Below, in pieces: positions 14,954 through 25,076 of a stretch of 64,000 bases of DNA; within the stretch, counting starts at the first letter, position 1, and each line of letters begins with the position of its first letter. A model generated the notes under the pieces. That model saw nothing but the letters and a program-made list of their open reading frames with translations. It had not been told where the DNA came from and ran no database searches. The stretch is from Burkholderia vietnamiensis LMG 10929 (GTDB lineage Bacteria; Pseudomonadota; Gammaproteobacteria; Burkholderiales; Burkholderiaceae): the NCBI RefSeq assembly GCF_000959445.1, contig NZ_CP009631.1:248001-312000 (forward strand), given 5' to 3'. Both the position numbers and the translations under genes were made by a program.

Positions 14954-16690
14954 TTAGTGCGCGAGCGCGGCGCGGATCTTCTCCGTCACCGTCGCAGCAG
15001 CCGCATCGGCCGGCAGCAGCGTGGCTTCGGCGTCGCGGCGGCCCTGGTACTCGACCTTGCCGTCCTTCAGCCCGCGCTCGCCGATCACCAGGCGATGCGG
15101 CACGCCGATCAGTTCCCAGTCGGCGAACATCACGCCCGGGCGCTCGCCGCGATCGTCGAGGATCACGTCGACGCCGGCCGCCGTCAGTTCCGCGTACAGC
15201 TTGTCGGCGGCCTCACGCACCATCTCGCTGCGGTCATAGCCCATCGGGCACAGCACGAGTTCGAACGGGGCGATCGACTCGGGCCAGATGATGCCCTTGT
15301 CGTCGAAGTTCTGCTCGATCGCCGCGCCCAGGATGCGCGTGACGCCGACGCCGTAGCAGCCCATCAGCATCGGCTGCGGCTTGCCCGACTCGTCGAGGAA
15401 CGTCGCGCCCATCGCTTCCGAGTACTTGGTGCCGAGCTGGAACACGTGGCCGACCTCGATGCCGCGGCAGATGTCGATCACGCCCTTGCCGTCCGGCGAC
15501 GGATCGCCCTTCTTCACGTTGCGCACGTCGGCGACGTCCGGCTCCGGCAGATCGCGGCCCCAGTTCACGCCCGCGATGTGATAGTCGACCTCGTTCGCGC
15601 CGACCACGAAGTCGCTCATGTTCGCGACCGTGCGATCGGCAATCACCTTCACCGGCTTCTTCGTGCCGACCGGGCCGAGATAGCCCGGCGGCGTGCCGAA
15701 CCACTCGACGATTTCCTGCTCGGTCGCGAAGCGGTGGTTCTTCAGGCCCGGCAGCTTCGACACCTTGATCTCGTTCAGATCGTGGTCGCCGCGCAGCATC
15801 ACGAGCCAGATGGTCGGCTCGGCGCCTTCGTTGTCGGTCGCGAGCACGATCGACTTGATCGTGCGCTCGAGCGGGATCGCCAGCAGCTCGGCCACCGCTT
15901 CGCACTTCGCCTTGCCGGGCGTCGCGACCTTCTCCATCGCCTGGGCCGGCGCCGCACGTTCGGCGATCAGCGGCAGCGCTTCAGCGGCTTCGATGTTCGC
16001 CGCGAATTCGGAGGTCGGGCAGTATGCGATCGCGTCCTCGCCGGTATCGGCGATCACGTGGAACTCGTGCGAGAAGTTGCCGCCGATCGAGCCGCTGTCG
16101 GCCGCGACCGCACGGAATTCGAGGCCGAGGCGCGTGAAGATGCGCACGTACGCGTCGTACATCTTGCGGTACGACTCGTTAAGGCCGGCCGCGTCCTTGT
16201 CGAACGAATACGCGTCCTTCATGAGGAATTCGCGGCCGCGCATCACGCCGAAGCGCGGGCGGATCTCGTCGCGGAACTTCGTCTGGATCTGATAGAAGTT
16301 CACCGGCATCTGCCGGTAGCTCTTGATCTGGTTGCGCGCGATATCGGTGATCACTTCCTCGTGCGTCGGCCCGATCACGAAGTCGTTGTCCTTGCGATCC
16401 TTGAAGCGCAGCAGCTCAGGGCCGTACTGCTCCCAGCGCCCCGATTCCTGCCACAGCTCCGCCGGCTGCACGGCCGGCATCAGCAGCTCGAGCGCGCCGG
16501 CCCGGTTCATTTCCTCACGCACGATCGCCTCGACCTTGCGAATCGAACGCAGGCCGATCGGCAGGTAGTTATAGATGCCACCGGCGACACGACGAATCAT
16601 GCCGGCGCGCACCATCAGCTTGTGGCTGACGATCTCTGCGTCGGCCGGTGCCTCTTTGAGGGTGCCGATAAAGAAACGGGAAGCTTTCAT
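14954..16690 (-). CDS. proS: Prolyl-tRNA synthetase (bacterial type, with editing domain)
   Basis: The 578-residue class II synthetase charges tRNA-Pro. Motif 2 ([20 protein letters not shown], about 140-159) is followed by a YbaK-like editing insertion (about 225-390), then motif 3 ([13 protein letters not shown]) and a C-terminal anticodon-binding domain. The length fits the bacterial-type enzyme (572 in E. coli). The ATG at 16690 ([13 protein letters not shown]) is the standard start; an upstream frame reaching 16843 has no homology-like features. tRNA-Pro(CGG), one of its substrates, is encoded about 6 kb away at 22742. Confidence 0.96.
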   Translation of the reverse strand: MKASRFFIGTLKEAPADAEIVSHKLMVRAGMIRRVAGGIYNYLPIGLRSIRKVEAIVREEMNRAGALELLMPAVQPAELWQESGRWEQYGPELLRFKDRKDNDFVIGPTHEEVITDIARNQIKSYRQMPVNFYQIQTKFRDEIRPRFGVMRGREFLMKDAYSFDKDAAGLNESYRKMYDAYVRIFTRLGLEFRAVAADSGSIGGNFSHEFHVIADTGEDAIAYCPTSEFAANIEAAEALPLIAERAAPAQAMEKVATPGKAKCEAVAELLAIPLERTIKSIVLATDNEGAEPTIWLVMLRGDHDLNEIKVSKLPGLKNHRFATEQEIVEWFGTPPGYLGPVGTKKPVKVIADRTVANMSDFVVGANEVDYHIAGVNWGRDLPEPDVADVRNVKKGDPSPDGKGVIDICRGIEVGHVFQLGTKYSEAMGATFLDESGKPQPMLMGCYGVGVTRILGAAIEQNFDDKGIIWPESIAPFELVLCPMGYDRSEMVREAADKLYAELTAAGVDVILDDRGERPGVMFADWELIGVPHRLVIGERGLKDGKVEYQGRRDAEATLLPADAAAATVTEKIRAALAH

Positions 16691-16867
16691 GCGGACGGTT
16701 CCAAATACGGCGCCCAGGCGGGGCGCCCGAAAAAGTTTCAAGGTGAAAAAGCTGCGCGCGGCGAACGACGGTGGCGCAGACGACTTAGCAGACAAATCAG
16801 GGACACTTCGGCCGGCAAACCCCGCGCGGATTCGCTCCGTCACGGTGCGCAGCGCCCGTTATCTGTT

Positions 16868-16873
16868 TATAAT
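16868..16873 (+). promoter_or_regulatory. Probable -10 element of rppH
   Basis: TATAAT, a perfect consensus -10, stands in an AT-rich island 33 bp before the rppH ATG. The -35 region is not obvious. Confidence 0.5.
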
Positions 16874-16906
16874 CAAAGCAATTTTAAAGGATTCGAAGGT
16901 GGTTGT

Positions 16907-17554
16907 ATGCTGGATCGTGAAGGCTTTCGCCCGAACGTCGGCATCATCCTCTTGAACGCGCGCAACGAGGTGTTTTGGGGCAAGCGGCTCCGCGAGCATT
17001 CCTGGCAGTTTCCTCAAGGTGGGATCAAGTACGGCGAGACCCCCATGCAGGCGATGTACCGGGAACTGCACGAGGAGACGGGCCTGCATCCGGAACACGT
17101 CAAGATAATCGGCCGCACCCGCGACTGGTTGCGTTACGAGGTGCCTGACAAGTTCATCAAACGCGAAGTACGCGGCCATTACCGCGGCCAGAAGCAGATC
17201 TGGTTCCTGCTGCGGATGGTCGGACGCGATTGCGATATTTGCTTGCGCGCGACCGATCACCCGGAGTTCGATGCATGGCGCTGGAACGAGTACTGGGTGC
17301 CGCTCGATGCGGTGATCGAGTTCAAGCGGGATGTCTATCAGTTGGCGCTGACGGAGTTGTCGCGCTTCCTGCGCCGCCCGGCGCAGCGAGCCGAGAAGCC
17401 GCGCGGGCCGCGCCCGTTGCGCTATCCGCGCATCGGCGGCGCGCCGGCCCAGCAGACGCTGACGATTGTCGACACATCGGTGGTCTGTTCCGAGATCGAA
17501 GTGGAGGCGCGCACGCTCGACGAGATGCCGCCCCGCGTGATCATCGGCAAATGA
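16907..17554 (+). CDS. rppH: RNA pyrophosphohydrolase RppH (Nudix)
   Basis: The 215-residue Nudix hydrolase removes pyrophosphate from 5'-triphosphate mRNA ends, triggering RNase E decay. The full Nudix box (G-x5-E-x7-REUxEExGU) is at residues 38-60, including RELHEETGL, and the N-terminus [12 protein letters not shown] is typical of RppH. It is longer than the E. coli protein (176) through a C-terminal tail of about 40 residues. GAAGG precedes the ATG at 16907. It diverges from proS, with 216 bp between starts. Confidence 0.93.
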   Translation: MLDREGFRPNVGIILLNARNEVFWGKRLREHSWQFPQGGIKYGETPMQAMYRELHEETGLHPEHVKIIGRTRDWLRYEVPDKFIKREVRGHYRGQKQIWFLLRMVGRDCDICLRATDHPEFDAWRWNEYWVPLDAVIEFKRDVYQLALTELSRFLRRPAQRAEKPRGPRPLRYPRIGGAPAQQTLTIVDTSVVCSEIEVEARTLDEMPPRVIIGK

Positions 17555-17573
17555 CGAGTTGGACTGCATGACC

Positions 17574-17604
17574 GGGCGCGACCTTGGTGTCGCGCCCTTT
17601 TTTT
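17574..17604 (+). terminator. Terminator after rppH, abutting the CNP1-like gene
   Basis: GGGCGCGAC (17574-17582) pairs with GTCGCGCCC (17589-17597) and is followed by seven Ts. It lies 19 bp after the rppH stop, yet its T tract ends only two bases before the GAGG ribosome site of the next gene. Confidence 0.9.
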
Positions 17605-17618
17605 ACGAGGAATGCATA

Positions 17619-18176
17619 TTGAAAGCGATTGCTCTCGCGCTCGCGTCGATCGTCGCGGCGGCCGCGCTGGCCGGCTGCGCCCACTCGAACGCGCCGACCA
17701 ACAAGGACGACAGCGCGTTCGTGTATCTGCTGGACCGTCAGGGCGAATGGAAGGAAAACGCGGTCGACACGCTGCCGCCGCTTCCGCAAGCCGCCGATCT
17801 GCTGCCGTTCAACGTGTCGCAGAACACGCCGCTGAAGTTCTTCGTCGATGCCAAGTCGCTCGCGGTCGGCACCGACGGCGTCGTGCGCTATGCGGTGGTC
17901 ATCACGAGTCCGGCCGGCGCGCGTAACGTGAACTACGAAGGCATCCGTTGCGACACCTACGAATGGCGTCAGTATGCGGGGCTGAATTCGGATCACGACG
18001 GCTGGGACCGCACGGTCGAGAACGACTGGCGCCGCATCGAGAACGGCGAGCTGAACTCGTACCACTCGGCGCTGTACCAGGATTATTTCTGCGCGAACAA
18101 GATGCCGCAGGGCACGACCCGCCAGATCCTCGAGAACATCAAGTTCCACCGCACCGCGATGAGCCAGTTGCGCTGA
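17619..18176 (+). CDS. CNP1-like family lipoprotein
   Basis: The 185-residue protein has a lipoprotein signal with lipobox LAGC (lipidated C20) and a domain of the CNP1-like type found in beta- and gammaproteobacteria, with motifs CDTYEWRQYAG and NDWRRIENG. Its function is unknown; it is probably outer-membrane anchored. I chose the TTG at 17619 because GAGG lies at 17607-17610 and the signal peptide then has the right shape (Lys, hydrophobic stretch, Cys). A terminator lies directly upstream, so transcription must read through it or start very close. Confidence 0.8.
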   Translation: MKAIALALASIVAAAALAGCAHSNAPTNKDDSAFVYLLDRQGEWKENAVDTLPPLPQAADLLPFNVSQNTPLKFFVDAKSLAVGTDGVVRYAVVITSPAGARNVNYEGIRCDTYEWRQYAGLNSDHDGWDRTVENDWRRIENGELNSYHSALYQDYFCANKMPQGTTRQILENIKFHRTAMSQLR

Positions 18177-18220
18177 GCGCAGGACACGGGCCGCTCAGGC
18201 GGCTTGCGGCGTCGTACAGA

Positions 18221-18245
18221 AGCCCGCGTCCGCGCGGGCTTTTTC
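18221..18245 (+). terminator. Terminator after the CNP1-like gene
   Basis: AGCCCGCG (18221-18228) pairs with CGCGGGCT (18233-18240), loop TCCG, followed by a T run. On the opposite strand no T run follows, so it serves the plus strand only. Confidence 0.88.
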
Positions 18246-18278
18246 ATGCACGGCTGCGGCCGGTCGTGCGCCGGACGA

Positions 18279-19397
18279 TCAGACCAGCACGAGGTTGTCG
18301 CGGTTAATCAGCTCGGGTTCGAGCATGTAGCCGAGCACCGTCTCGATCTCGCCGCTCGGCTTGCGGTGAATCAGCTTCGTTTCCGCGCTGCTGTAGTTCG
18401 TGAGGCCGCGCGCCACTTCACGCCCGTCCGGGCCGACGCACGCGATCACCTCGCCGCGTGCAAACGCGCCCTGCACGTCGATCACGCCGATCGGCAGCAG
18501 GCTCTTGCCGCCGTCCCTGAGCTTCTCGACTGCGCCCGCATCGATCACGACGTGCCCGCGCACCTGCAGATGATCGGCCATCCATTGCTTGCGCGCGGCC
18601 ATCCGCGCGGTCCGTGCGATCAGTTGCGTGCCGATCGCCTCACCCGCGGCCAGCCGCACCAGCACGTCGGCCTCGCGGCCGCTCGCGATCACGGTGTTCG
18701 CGCCACTGTGCGCGGCGCGCTTCGCTGCGAGGATCTTCGTCAGCATCCCGCCGCGGCCGAGGCTCGACCCCGCGCCGCCCGCCATCGACTCGAGCTCCGG
18801 CGCGCCCGCGCTCGCTTCCGCGACGAGCGTTGCGTTCGGATCCTTGCGCGGATCGGCGGTGAACAACCCCGTCTGGTCGGTCAGGATGATCAGTGCATCG
18901 CCTTCGATCAGGTTCGCGACGAGCGCGCCGAGCGTGTCGTTGTCGCCGAACTTGATTTCGTCGGTGACCACCGTGTCGTTCTCGTTGATGATCGGCACGA
19001 CGCCGAGGCGCAGCAGCGTGAGCAACGTCGAGCGCGCGTTCAGATAGCGCTCGCGATCGGCCAGGTCGGCATGCGTGAGCAGGATCTGCGCGGTGCGAAT
19101 GTGATGCTCGGTGAAGCGGCTTTCGTAGACTTGCGCGAGCCCCATCTGCCCGACCGCCGCGGCGGCCTGCAATTCGTCGATTTCGCGCGGACGCTTGTTC
19201 CAGCCGAGACGCTGCATCCCCTCGGCGATCGCGCCCGAGCTGACCAGCACCACTTCCTTGCCCTGCGCGCGCAGCGCAGCGATCTGCGCCGCCCAGCGGC
19301 CGATTGCCGCATGATCGAGGCCCTTGCCGTCGTTGGTCACGAGGCTTGAACCCACCTTCACCACCAATCGCTTCGAATCCGCGATGATCGAACGCAT
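18279..19397 (-). CDS. proB: Glutamate 5-kinase ProB
   Basis: This 372-residue enzyme performs the first step of proline synthesis, phosphorylating glutamate with ATP. The amino-acid kinase domain (about 1-260) includes [26 protein letters not shown] and INENDTV; a PUA domain follows (about 280-365). Length matches the two-domain bacterial form. It is last in the order rplU-rpmA-obgE-proB, 89 bp after obgE, and probably shares its transcript. Confidence 0.96.
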   Translation of the reverse strand: MRSIIADSKRLVVKVGSSLVTNDGKGLDHAAIGRWAAQIAALRAQGKEVVLVSSGAIAEGMQRLGWNKRPREIDELQAAAAVGQMGLAQVYESRFTEHHIRTAQILLTHADLADRERYLNARSTLLTLLRLGVVPIINENDTVVTDEIKFGDNDTLGALVANLIEGDALIILTDQTGLFTADPRKDPNATLVAEASAGAPELESMAGGAGSSLGRGGMLTKILAAKRAAHSGANTVIASGREADVLVRLAAGEAIGTQLIARTARMAARKQWMADHLQVRGHVVIDAGAVEKLRDGGKSLLPIGVIDVQGAFARGEVIACVGPDGREVARGLTNYSSAETKLIHRKPSGEIETVLGYMLEPELINRDNLVLV

Positions 19398-19486
19398 CGT
19401 GCGCTGTCTCCTGTCTGATGCATGCCCCGGCCGGGCGCGATGAATTTCCGGCACCGGGCGCAGCGCCCGGTGCGTGACGGGCTCGC

Positions 19487-20602
<1,116 letters not shown>

Positions 20603-20723
20603 TCACTCCGACCAGTATTTCCGCTATTGTGCCGCGCGCCGGCACGCTTGAACAATCTGCCGTTCGGCCGATTGCCCGCCGTTCGCGACAGCCGCCGGCG
20701 CGCACCTGCGCGCGGCGGCCAAA

Positions 20724-20757
20724 TAAAAAAAGGCCCCGCGAAGACTGCGGGGCCTTT
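20724..20757 (-). terminator. Terminator after rpmA
   Basis: AGGCCCCGC (20731-20739) pairs with GCGGGGCCT (20747-20755). Read on the minus strand, it is followed by a run of seven Ts. It separates rplU-rpmA from obgE. Confidence 0.88.
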
Positions 20758-20784
20758 CGGCTACGAAGCCCGTGGTGCCTTGAC

Positions 20785-21048
20785 TTAGGCAGCCGCCGGG
20801 ACAACGATGACCAGATGCTTCTTGTCCGCGCCCTTGGTCGCGAACTTGACGTGACCGTCGACCAGCGCGAACAGGGTGTGATCCTTGCCCATGCCGACGT
20901 TCTCGCCAGCGTGCATGCGCGTACCGCGCTGACGCACGATGATGCCGCCAGCGTTGATCGCCTGGCCGCCGTACACTTTCACGCCGAGACGTTTCGACTC
21001 GGAGTCGCGGCCGTTCCGGGAAGAGCCGCCTGCCTTTTTGTGTGCCAT
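20785..21048 (-). CDS. rpmA: 50S ribosomal protein L27
   Basis: The 87-residue L27 starts [19 protein letters not shown], the usual N-terminal sequence reaching the peptidyl-transferase centre, followed by [10 protein letters not shown] and GIIVRQRGT. No N-terminal cleavable extension of the Firmicutes type is present. It lies 24 bp after rplU. Confidence 0.98.
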
Positions 21049-21072
21049 CTGATTGCTCCTTTACCGAGGCGC

Positions 21073-21384
21073 TTACGCGTTGATCGCGTCGATGCGCAGC
21101 TCAGTGTAGTTCTGGCGGTGGCCGCCGTGCTTTTGGTAGTGCTTCCGGCGACGCATCTTGAAGATGGTGACCTTGGCATGACGACCGTGCGACACGACGG
21201 TGGCCTTGACGGAAGCCCCACTGACCAGCGGCGTACCGAACTTAATCGATTCGCCTTCGCCCACTGCGAGAACCTGGTCGAGCGTGATTTCAGCGTCAAT
21301 GTCAGCCGGTATCTGTTCTACTTTGAGTTTTTCGCCAACGGCAACCTTGTACTGCTTGCCGCCGGTTTTTATGACCGCGTACAT
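21073..21384 (-). CDS. rplU: 50S ribosomal protein L21
   Basis: The 103-residue L21 begins [20 protein letters not shown] and carries the RNA-binding C-terminal segment [19 protein letters not shown]. It leads the rplU-rpmA unit and diverges from the octaprenyl synthase gene, with 210 bp between starts. Confidence 0.98.
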   Translation of the reverse strand: MYAVIKTGGKQYKVAVGEKLKVEQIPADIDAEITLDQVLAVGEGESIKFGTPLVSGASVKATVVSHGRHAKVTIFKMRRRKHYQKHGGHRQNYTELRIDAINA

Positions 21385-21594
21385 TGAGAACCTCACTCTG
21401 GATCCAATTTTTCCGCACACCACGCGCGGAAAACACGTGATTATACATGGGGTTAGCGGCCGAGTCAAAGCCGATCCACGATTGCCGCGCGCAAGCCCTG
21501 GCCGGATGGCCAAAATCGCGGGCCGCTCACGTCGGACAGACCGGCATATGGCGGATTCGACTTATAATCCGCCGCATCACCCATTTCGATCATC

Positions 21595-22590
21595 ATGTCG
21601 TCGTCCACCGCCTCCCCCACCCTCAGCGCCGCCCACCTGCTCGCTCCGATCGCCAGCGACATGGAGCAGGTCAATCGCGTTATCCGGCAAAGCCTCGCGT
21701 CCGACGTGCTGCTGATCAACCAGATCGCCGAGTACATCATCGGTGCGGGCGGCAAGCGGCTGCGTCCGGCGCTGCTGTTGCTCGTGGCCGGCGCGCTCGG
21801 CGAGACCTCGCACCAGCGGCACGTGCTGGCCGCCGTCGTCGAGTTCATCCATACGGCCACGCTGCTGCACGACGACGTCGTCGACGAATCCGAACTGCGG
21901 CGCGGCCGGCAGACGGCCAACGCGCTGTTCGGCAACGCGGCCAGCGTGCTGGTCGGCGACTATCTGTACTCGCGCTCGTTCGAGATGATGGTCGGCGTCG
22001 GCAAGATGCGCGTGATGGAAATTCTGTCGGAAGCGACGACGATCATCTCGGAAGGCGAAGTGCTGCAGTTGCTGAACATGCACGACGCGGACGTCGACGA
22101 GTCGCGCTACATGCAGGTGATCCGCTACAAGACGGCGAAGCTCTTCGAGGCATCGGCCCGGCTGGGCGCGGTGCTCTCGGGTGCCGATGCGCCGACCGAA
22201 GCCGCGGCGGCCGAATACGGCCGCCGCATCGGCACCGCATTCCAGATCATGGACGACTGGCTCGACTATGCGGGCACCGCCGAAGCGATGGGCAAGAATG
22301 CCGGCGACGATCTGCGCGAAGGCAAGCCGACGCTGCCGCTCATCTATCTGATCGAACGCGGCACGCCCGAGCAAGCGGCGCTTGCGCGCGAGGCGATCGA
22401 GCAAGGCGGCACGGATCGCTTCGACACGATCTTCGAGGCGATCACGCGTTCGGGCGCACTCGACCATACGCTCGAATGCGCACGCCAGGAAGCGCAGGCT
22501 GCCGCCGCCGCGATCGCCACGTTTCCCGACTCCATCTACAAGGAAAGCCTGCTCGGGCTGTGCTCGTACTCGACGTCGCGGCAGTCGTAA
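21595..22590 (+). CDS. ispB: Octaprenyl/all-trans polyprenyl diphosphate synthase
   Basis: The 331-residue trans-prenyltransferase builds the isoprenoid side chain of ubiquinone. Both aspartate-rich motifs are present: first DDVVD (93-97), second DDWLD (220-224), plus the substrate motif GGKRLRP (52-58). Small residues before the first motif (TATLLH) allow a long chain; Burkholderia makes ubiquinone-8, hence the octaprenyl call. TATAAT at 21563-21568 lies about 27 bp upstream of the ATG. It works in the same pathway as coq7 at 57880-58506. Confidence 0.92.
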   Translation: MSSSTASPTLSAAHLLAPIASDMEQVNRVIRQSLASDVLLINQIAEYIIGAGGKRLRPALLLLVAGALGETSHQRHVLAAVVEFIHTATLLHDDVVDESELRRGRQTANALFGNAASVLVGDYLYSRSFEMMVGVGKMRVMEILSEATTIISEGEVLQLLNMHDADVDESRYMQVIRYKTAKLFEASARLGAVLSGADAPTEAAAAEYGRRIGTAFQIMDDWLDYAGTAEAMGKNAGDDLREGKPTLPLIYLIERGTPEQAALAREAIEQGGTDRFDTIFEAITRSGALDHTLECARQEAQAAAAAIATFPDSIYKESLLGLCSYSTSRQS

Positions 22591-22611
22591 AACACGCCGC
22601 GCACGGGACGC

Positions 22612-22657
22612 AATACCCTGCCCCGAAAAAATTTCTTCGCCAGGGTATTCCCTTTTA
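22612..22657 (+). terminator. Possible terminator after ispB
   Basis: AATACCCTG (22612-22620) pairs with CAGGGTATT (22641-22649). The loop is 20 nt and can form a smaller internal hairpin. A short CCCTTTT follows rather than a clean T tract, so efficiency is uncertain. Confidence 0.45.
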
Positions 22658-22741
22658 GAAAAAACATCGTTATAGTTACGTTCTTGCTTGAGACGACGCA
22701 GCGATCTTCACCAAGAAAGCGAAGTCGGACCAGCAGAAATT

Positions 22742-22818
22742 CGGGGTGTAGCTTAGCCTGGTAGAGCGCTACGTTCGGGACGTAGAGGCCGGAGGTTCGA
22801 ATCCTCTCACCCCGACCA
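22742..22818 (+). tRNA. tRNA-Pro (anticodon CGG)
   Basis: A 77-nt cloverleaf: acceptor arms CGGGGTG and CACCCCG, D-arm AGCTTAGCCTGGTAGAGCG, anticodon stem CTACG/CGTAG with loop TTCGGGA (anticodon CGG, reading CCG codons), T-arm GGAGGTTCGAATCCTCT, discriminator A and an encoded CCA at 22816-22818. A -10-like TATAGT lies at 22671-22676. Confidence 0.97.
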
Positions 22819-22899
22819 GAATTTGGTTAAAGTCAGCGACTGGAAAGTATCGCCGTCGTTGCAGCACTACAGCAGCATACATAGTGCAAACCTTTGATA

Positions 22900-22936
22900 A
22901 AGCCTTGCGAATCCATTCGGTTCGTGAGGCTTTTTT
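22900..22936 (+). terminator. Terminator downstream of tRNA-Pro
   Basis: AAGCCT (22900-22905) pairs with AGGCTT (22927-22932), and CGAA (22908-22911) pairs with TTCG (22921-22924). Six Ts end the structure. It lies 81 bp after the tRNA. Confidence 0.75.
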
Positions 22937-23276
22937 CATTGATCCGCCGCCATCGTATCGATACCGTCAACGACGCGCCCAGACACCGTCCGCGCGATCT
23001 GCTCATCCGAACGTCGTAACCCGGACCATACAATCGGCGGCAATCGCCGAACGCCACGCGCAGCCCACCGCTCAATCACTCGCATTGACCAGCATCCCGC
23101 TTGCCATCCGGCGCCCGCACCGACCGGTATTAAGTTTGGCTCGCACAATGCCGATAATCATCGACATAGCGACTGAACGGACTTGATGCGCGAGACGATC
23201 TTCGTCTCGCCGCCCCCGTTCGACGCCCAGCCGGACAGTCGATCGAAGAGCGCAACGCTCGATACGGGAAGGTCAA
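22937..23276. other. Gene-free spacer between tRNA-Pro and the GSCFA gene
   Basis: This 340-bp stretch has visibly lower GC than the core genes. Frames on both strands lack recognisable domains. I looked for a repeat of the tRNA 3' end that would mark an integrated element and found none. The ribosome site of the next gene (GGGAAGG, 23266-23272) is at its end. Confidence 0.5.
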
Positions 23277-24722
23277 GTGGATATCAGTAGCTGGAAGAAT
23301 CAGGCAAAACAGGCGCTCGCCGGAAACGTTGGTGCGCACGCTGTCATTGCGCAACTGGGCAACGAGCAGATCGACGGTTCAGATCATGAAGCGAATCTCC
23401 TTCTCGGCATTCTTTATGGCCAGACGGGGCAGCTAGACCTTGCTGTCGAGCATCTTCGGCAATCGCTCATCCAGGACCAGCGGAATCCGGATGCAATCTT
23501 CTTTCTCGGTTGCTTCGATGCGTTGCGGTATCCCGGCCTCCACAAGAGTTGGGCGATTCGGCGAGACCATGCAAAAAACGCACTTCGTCTCGTCGAGAAT
23601 ACGCCGCAGGCCGCGGCCTGGCCGCAACTGAAAGTCTGCCTGGAGATCCTGGCGACAGCGGCAAGCTATGTCGGGCCGCCGGAGGATGCGGAGTTCGCCT
23701 ATCGCTGGCTCATCAAGATCGATCCGGCGAATGCCGATCACTACGCAAAGCTCTCGCAACTCCGCGCTGACGACGATCTTGAAGAAGCCGTCGCGCTTAT
23801 CGATCACGCACGAACGCTCAACCCCGCCATCGTCAACAAGACCGATGTCGAGCTTTCCCGCAAAGTGCTTTCGGACGGCACCCGGCGAAAGAGCATTGCA
23901 CGAGCGAAGTATCCCAGCACGCGTGAAATGAGGGGCGACCTTTCGGCCGTAATCCGGACGAGCTTGCTGGATGGCTTGCCGAAGCAACGCTTCATCGACA
24001 AGGAAACCCGCTTTTTTACTCTGGGCTCGTGCTTTGCGAGAGAGATCGCCGTACGTCTCATCGAACGGGGCTATCAGGCCGATTTCTTCGAAGTCGTCGA
24101 ACACATCAATTCGAGCTTCGCAAACCGCAAGATGGTGGACTGGGCGTTGGGCCAATGCACCGGCCAAAGCAAGGAGCGCCTCGACGAGCTCTTTGCGTCC
24201 CTCAACATCACCCCGGAGAATCTCCGGGTGCGTCTGGCCACCGCGAAGGTGTTCGTCTACACGCTGGGCGTTGCGCCCGCCTTCTTCGACCGGCAATCCG
24301 GCGAATTCGTGATGCCTTCCAGTTCGGCACTGGGCTCGCGAGCATTCGCAGAGATGTACGACTTCCGGACTACCACCGTCGGCCAAAATCTGGACAATCT
24401 CGACTACATCGTCGCGAATATCAAGGCGTTGAACCCCGACGTCAAGGTCGTGCTTACGGTCAGCCCCGTACCGTTGAAAACCACGTTCGAGTTCAAATCC
24501 GCGATACAGGCCGATTGCATTTCCAAATCGACGCTCCGTGTCGTCGCCCACGAATTCGTTACGAGCAATCCCGATGTCATCTATTGGCCGAGCTTCGAAA
24601 TCGTGCGCTGGCTCGGCGGCCATGTGGGACCGTTTTACGGCAACGACGACGATGCAGCGCTTCATGTGGGCGACCATGTCGTCAAGGCCATCACCGATTC
24701 ATTCATCGAGCACTTTTCGTAA
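23277..24722 (+). CDS. TPR-GSCFA domain protein, probably horizontally acquired
   Basis: A 481-residue protein. The N-terminal part has TPR-like helices (about 38-76, LLGILYGQTGQLDLAVEHL, with further helical repeats to about 185). A GSCFA domain follows (about 235-480): the signature GSCFA at 250-254, the internal block TVSPVP, and a C-terminal Asp/His segment (DDDAALHVGDH). GSCFA proteins are SGNH-hydrolase-like and often lie near polysaccharide genes, so an esterase or acyltransferase role is possible but unproven. It starts at GTG 23277 after a good GGGAAGG site. Codon use looks less GC-rich than its neighbours, and it sits alone between tRNA-Pro and a core transporter gene, so acquisition is likely. 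The substrate is unknown. Confidence 0.75.
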   Translation: MDISSWKNQAKQALAGNVGAHAVIAQLGNEQIDGSDHEANLLLGILYGQTGQLDLAVEHLRQSLIQDQRNPDAIFFLGCFDALRYPGLHKSWAIRRDHAKNALRLVENTPQAAAWPQLKVCLEILATAASYVGPPEDAEFAYRWLIKIDPANADHYAKLSQLRADDDLEEAVALIDHARTLNPAIVNKTDVELSRKVLSDGTRRKSIARAKYPSTREMRGDLSAVIRTSLLDGLPKQRFIDKETRFFTLGSCFAREIAVRLIERGYQADFFEVVEHINSSFANRKMVDWALGQCTGQSKERLDELFASLNITPENLRVRLATAKVFVYTLGVAPAFFDRQSGEFVMPSSSALGSRAFAEMYDFRTTTVGQNLDNLDYIVANIKALNPDVKVVLTVSPVPLKTTFEFKSAIQADCISKSTLRVVAHEFVTSNPDVIYWPSFEIVRWLGGHVGPFYGNDDDAALHVGDHVVKAITDSFIEHFS

Positions 24723-25076
24723 CGACCGCATGACGTCGGGCCGCTGGAGATGCGCGCACTGAATGCGCGCTACCCGGAAGCAAAGGCCGACCTCCGGCTC
24801 GGGCGACAAGTGGTCCGGCCTTCCGAACCGCGCTTCGCAGTGAAAATGGGCTGAATCGTCGGTTTACGGCTTGTACGCGGGACGACTCCGACGACCGCGG
24901 CTGCAGCGCAATCGAATGCCCGCGGCCCGACCGCGATTTGACCGGACGTGCACCGCGTACGTCTTCCGACTCCTTTTTCGCCGTTCACACGAACCGGCGT
25001 GCCGCGCGCGACACATCCCCGCCGTCGGCCTCTGCTATATTCCCTCCATCCCTGTCTTCACTGCCCTTTCCGACGC
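24723..25076. other. Gene-free spacer before the CNNM/CorC gene
   Basis: This 354-bp stretch contains a small hairpin (GCGCGC arms near 24751-24770) without a T tract, and a -10-like TATATT at 25036-25041, 36 bp before the next start codon. I see no coding signal in it. Confidence 0.45.

Noticed and set aside
14339..16800. Long plus-strand frame opposite marC and proS, running into rppH
   Set aside because: The part before 16907 is antisense to two well-identified genes. Only the rppH part is real.
22884..23186. 100-codon plus-strand frame after tRNA-Pro
   Set aside because: It runs through the tRNA terminator hairpin and has no recognisable domain or ribosome site.
22742..25076. Possible prophage or integrative element at tRNA-Pro
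   Set aside because: I looked for an integrase and for a direct repeat of the tRNA 3' end and found neither. A single acquired gene is the most I can support.
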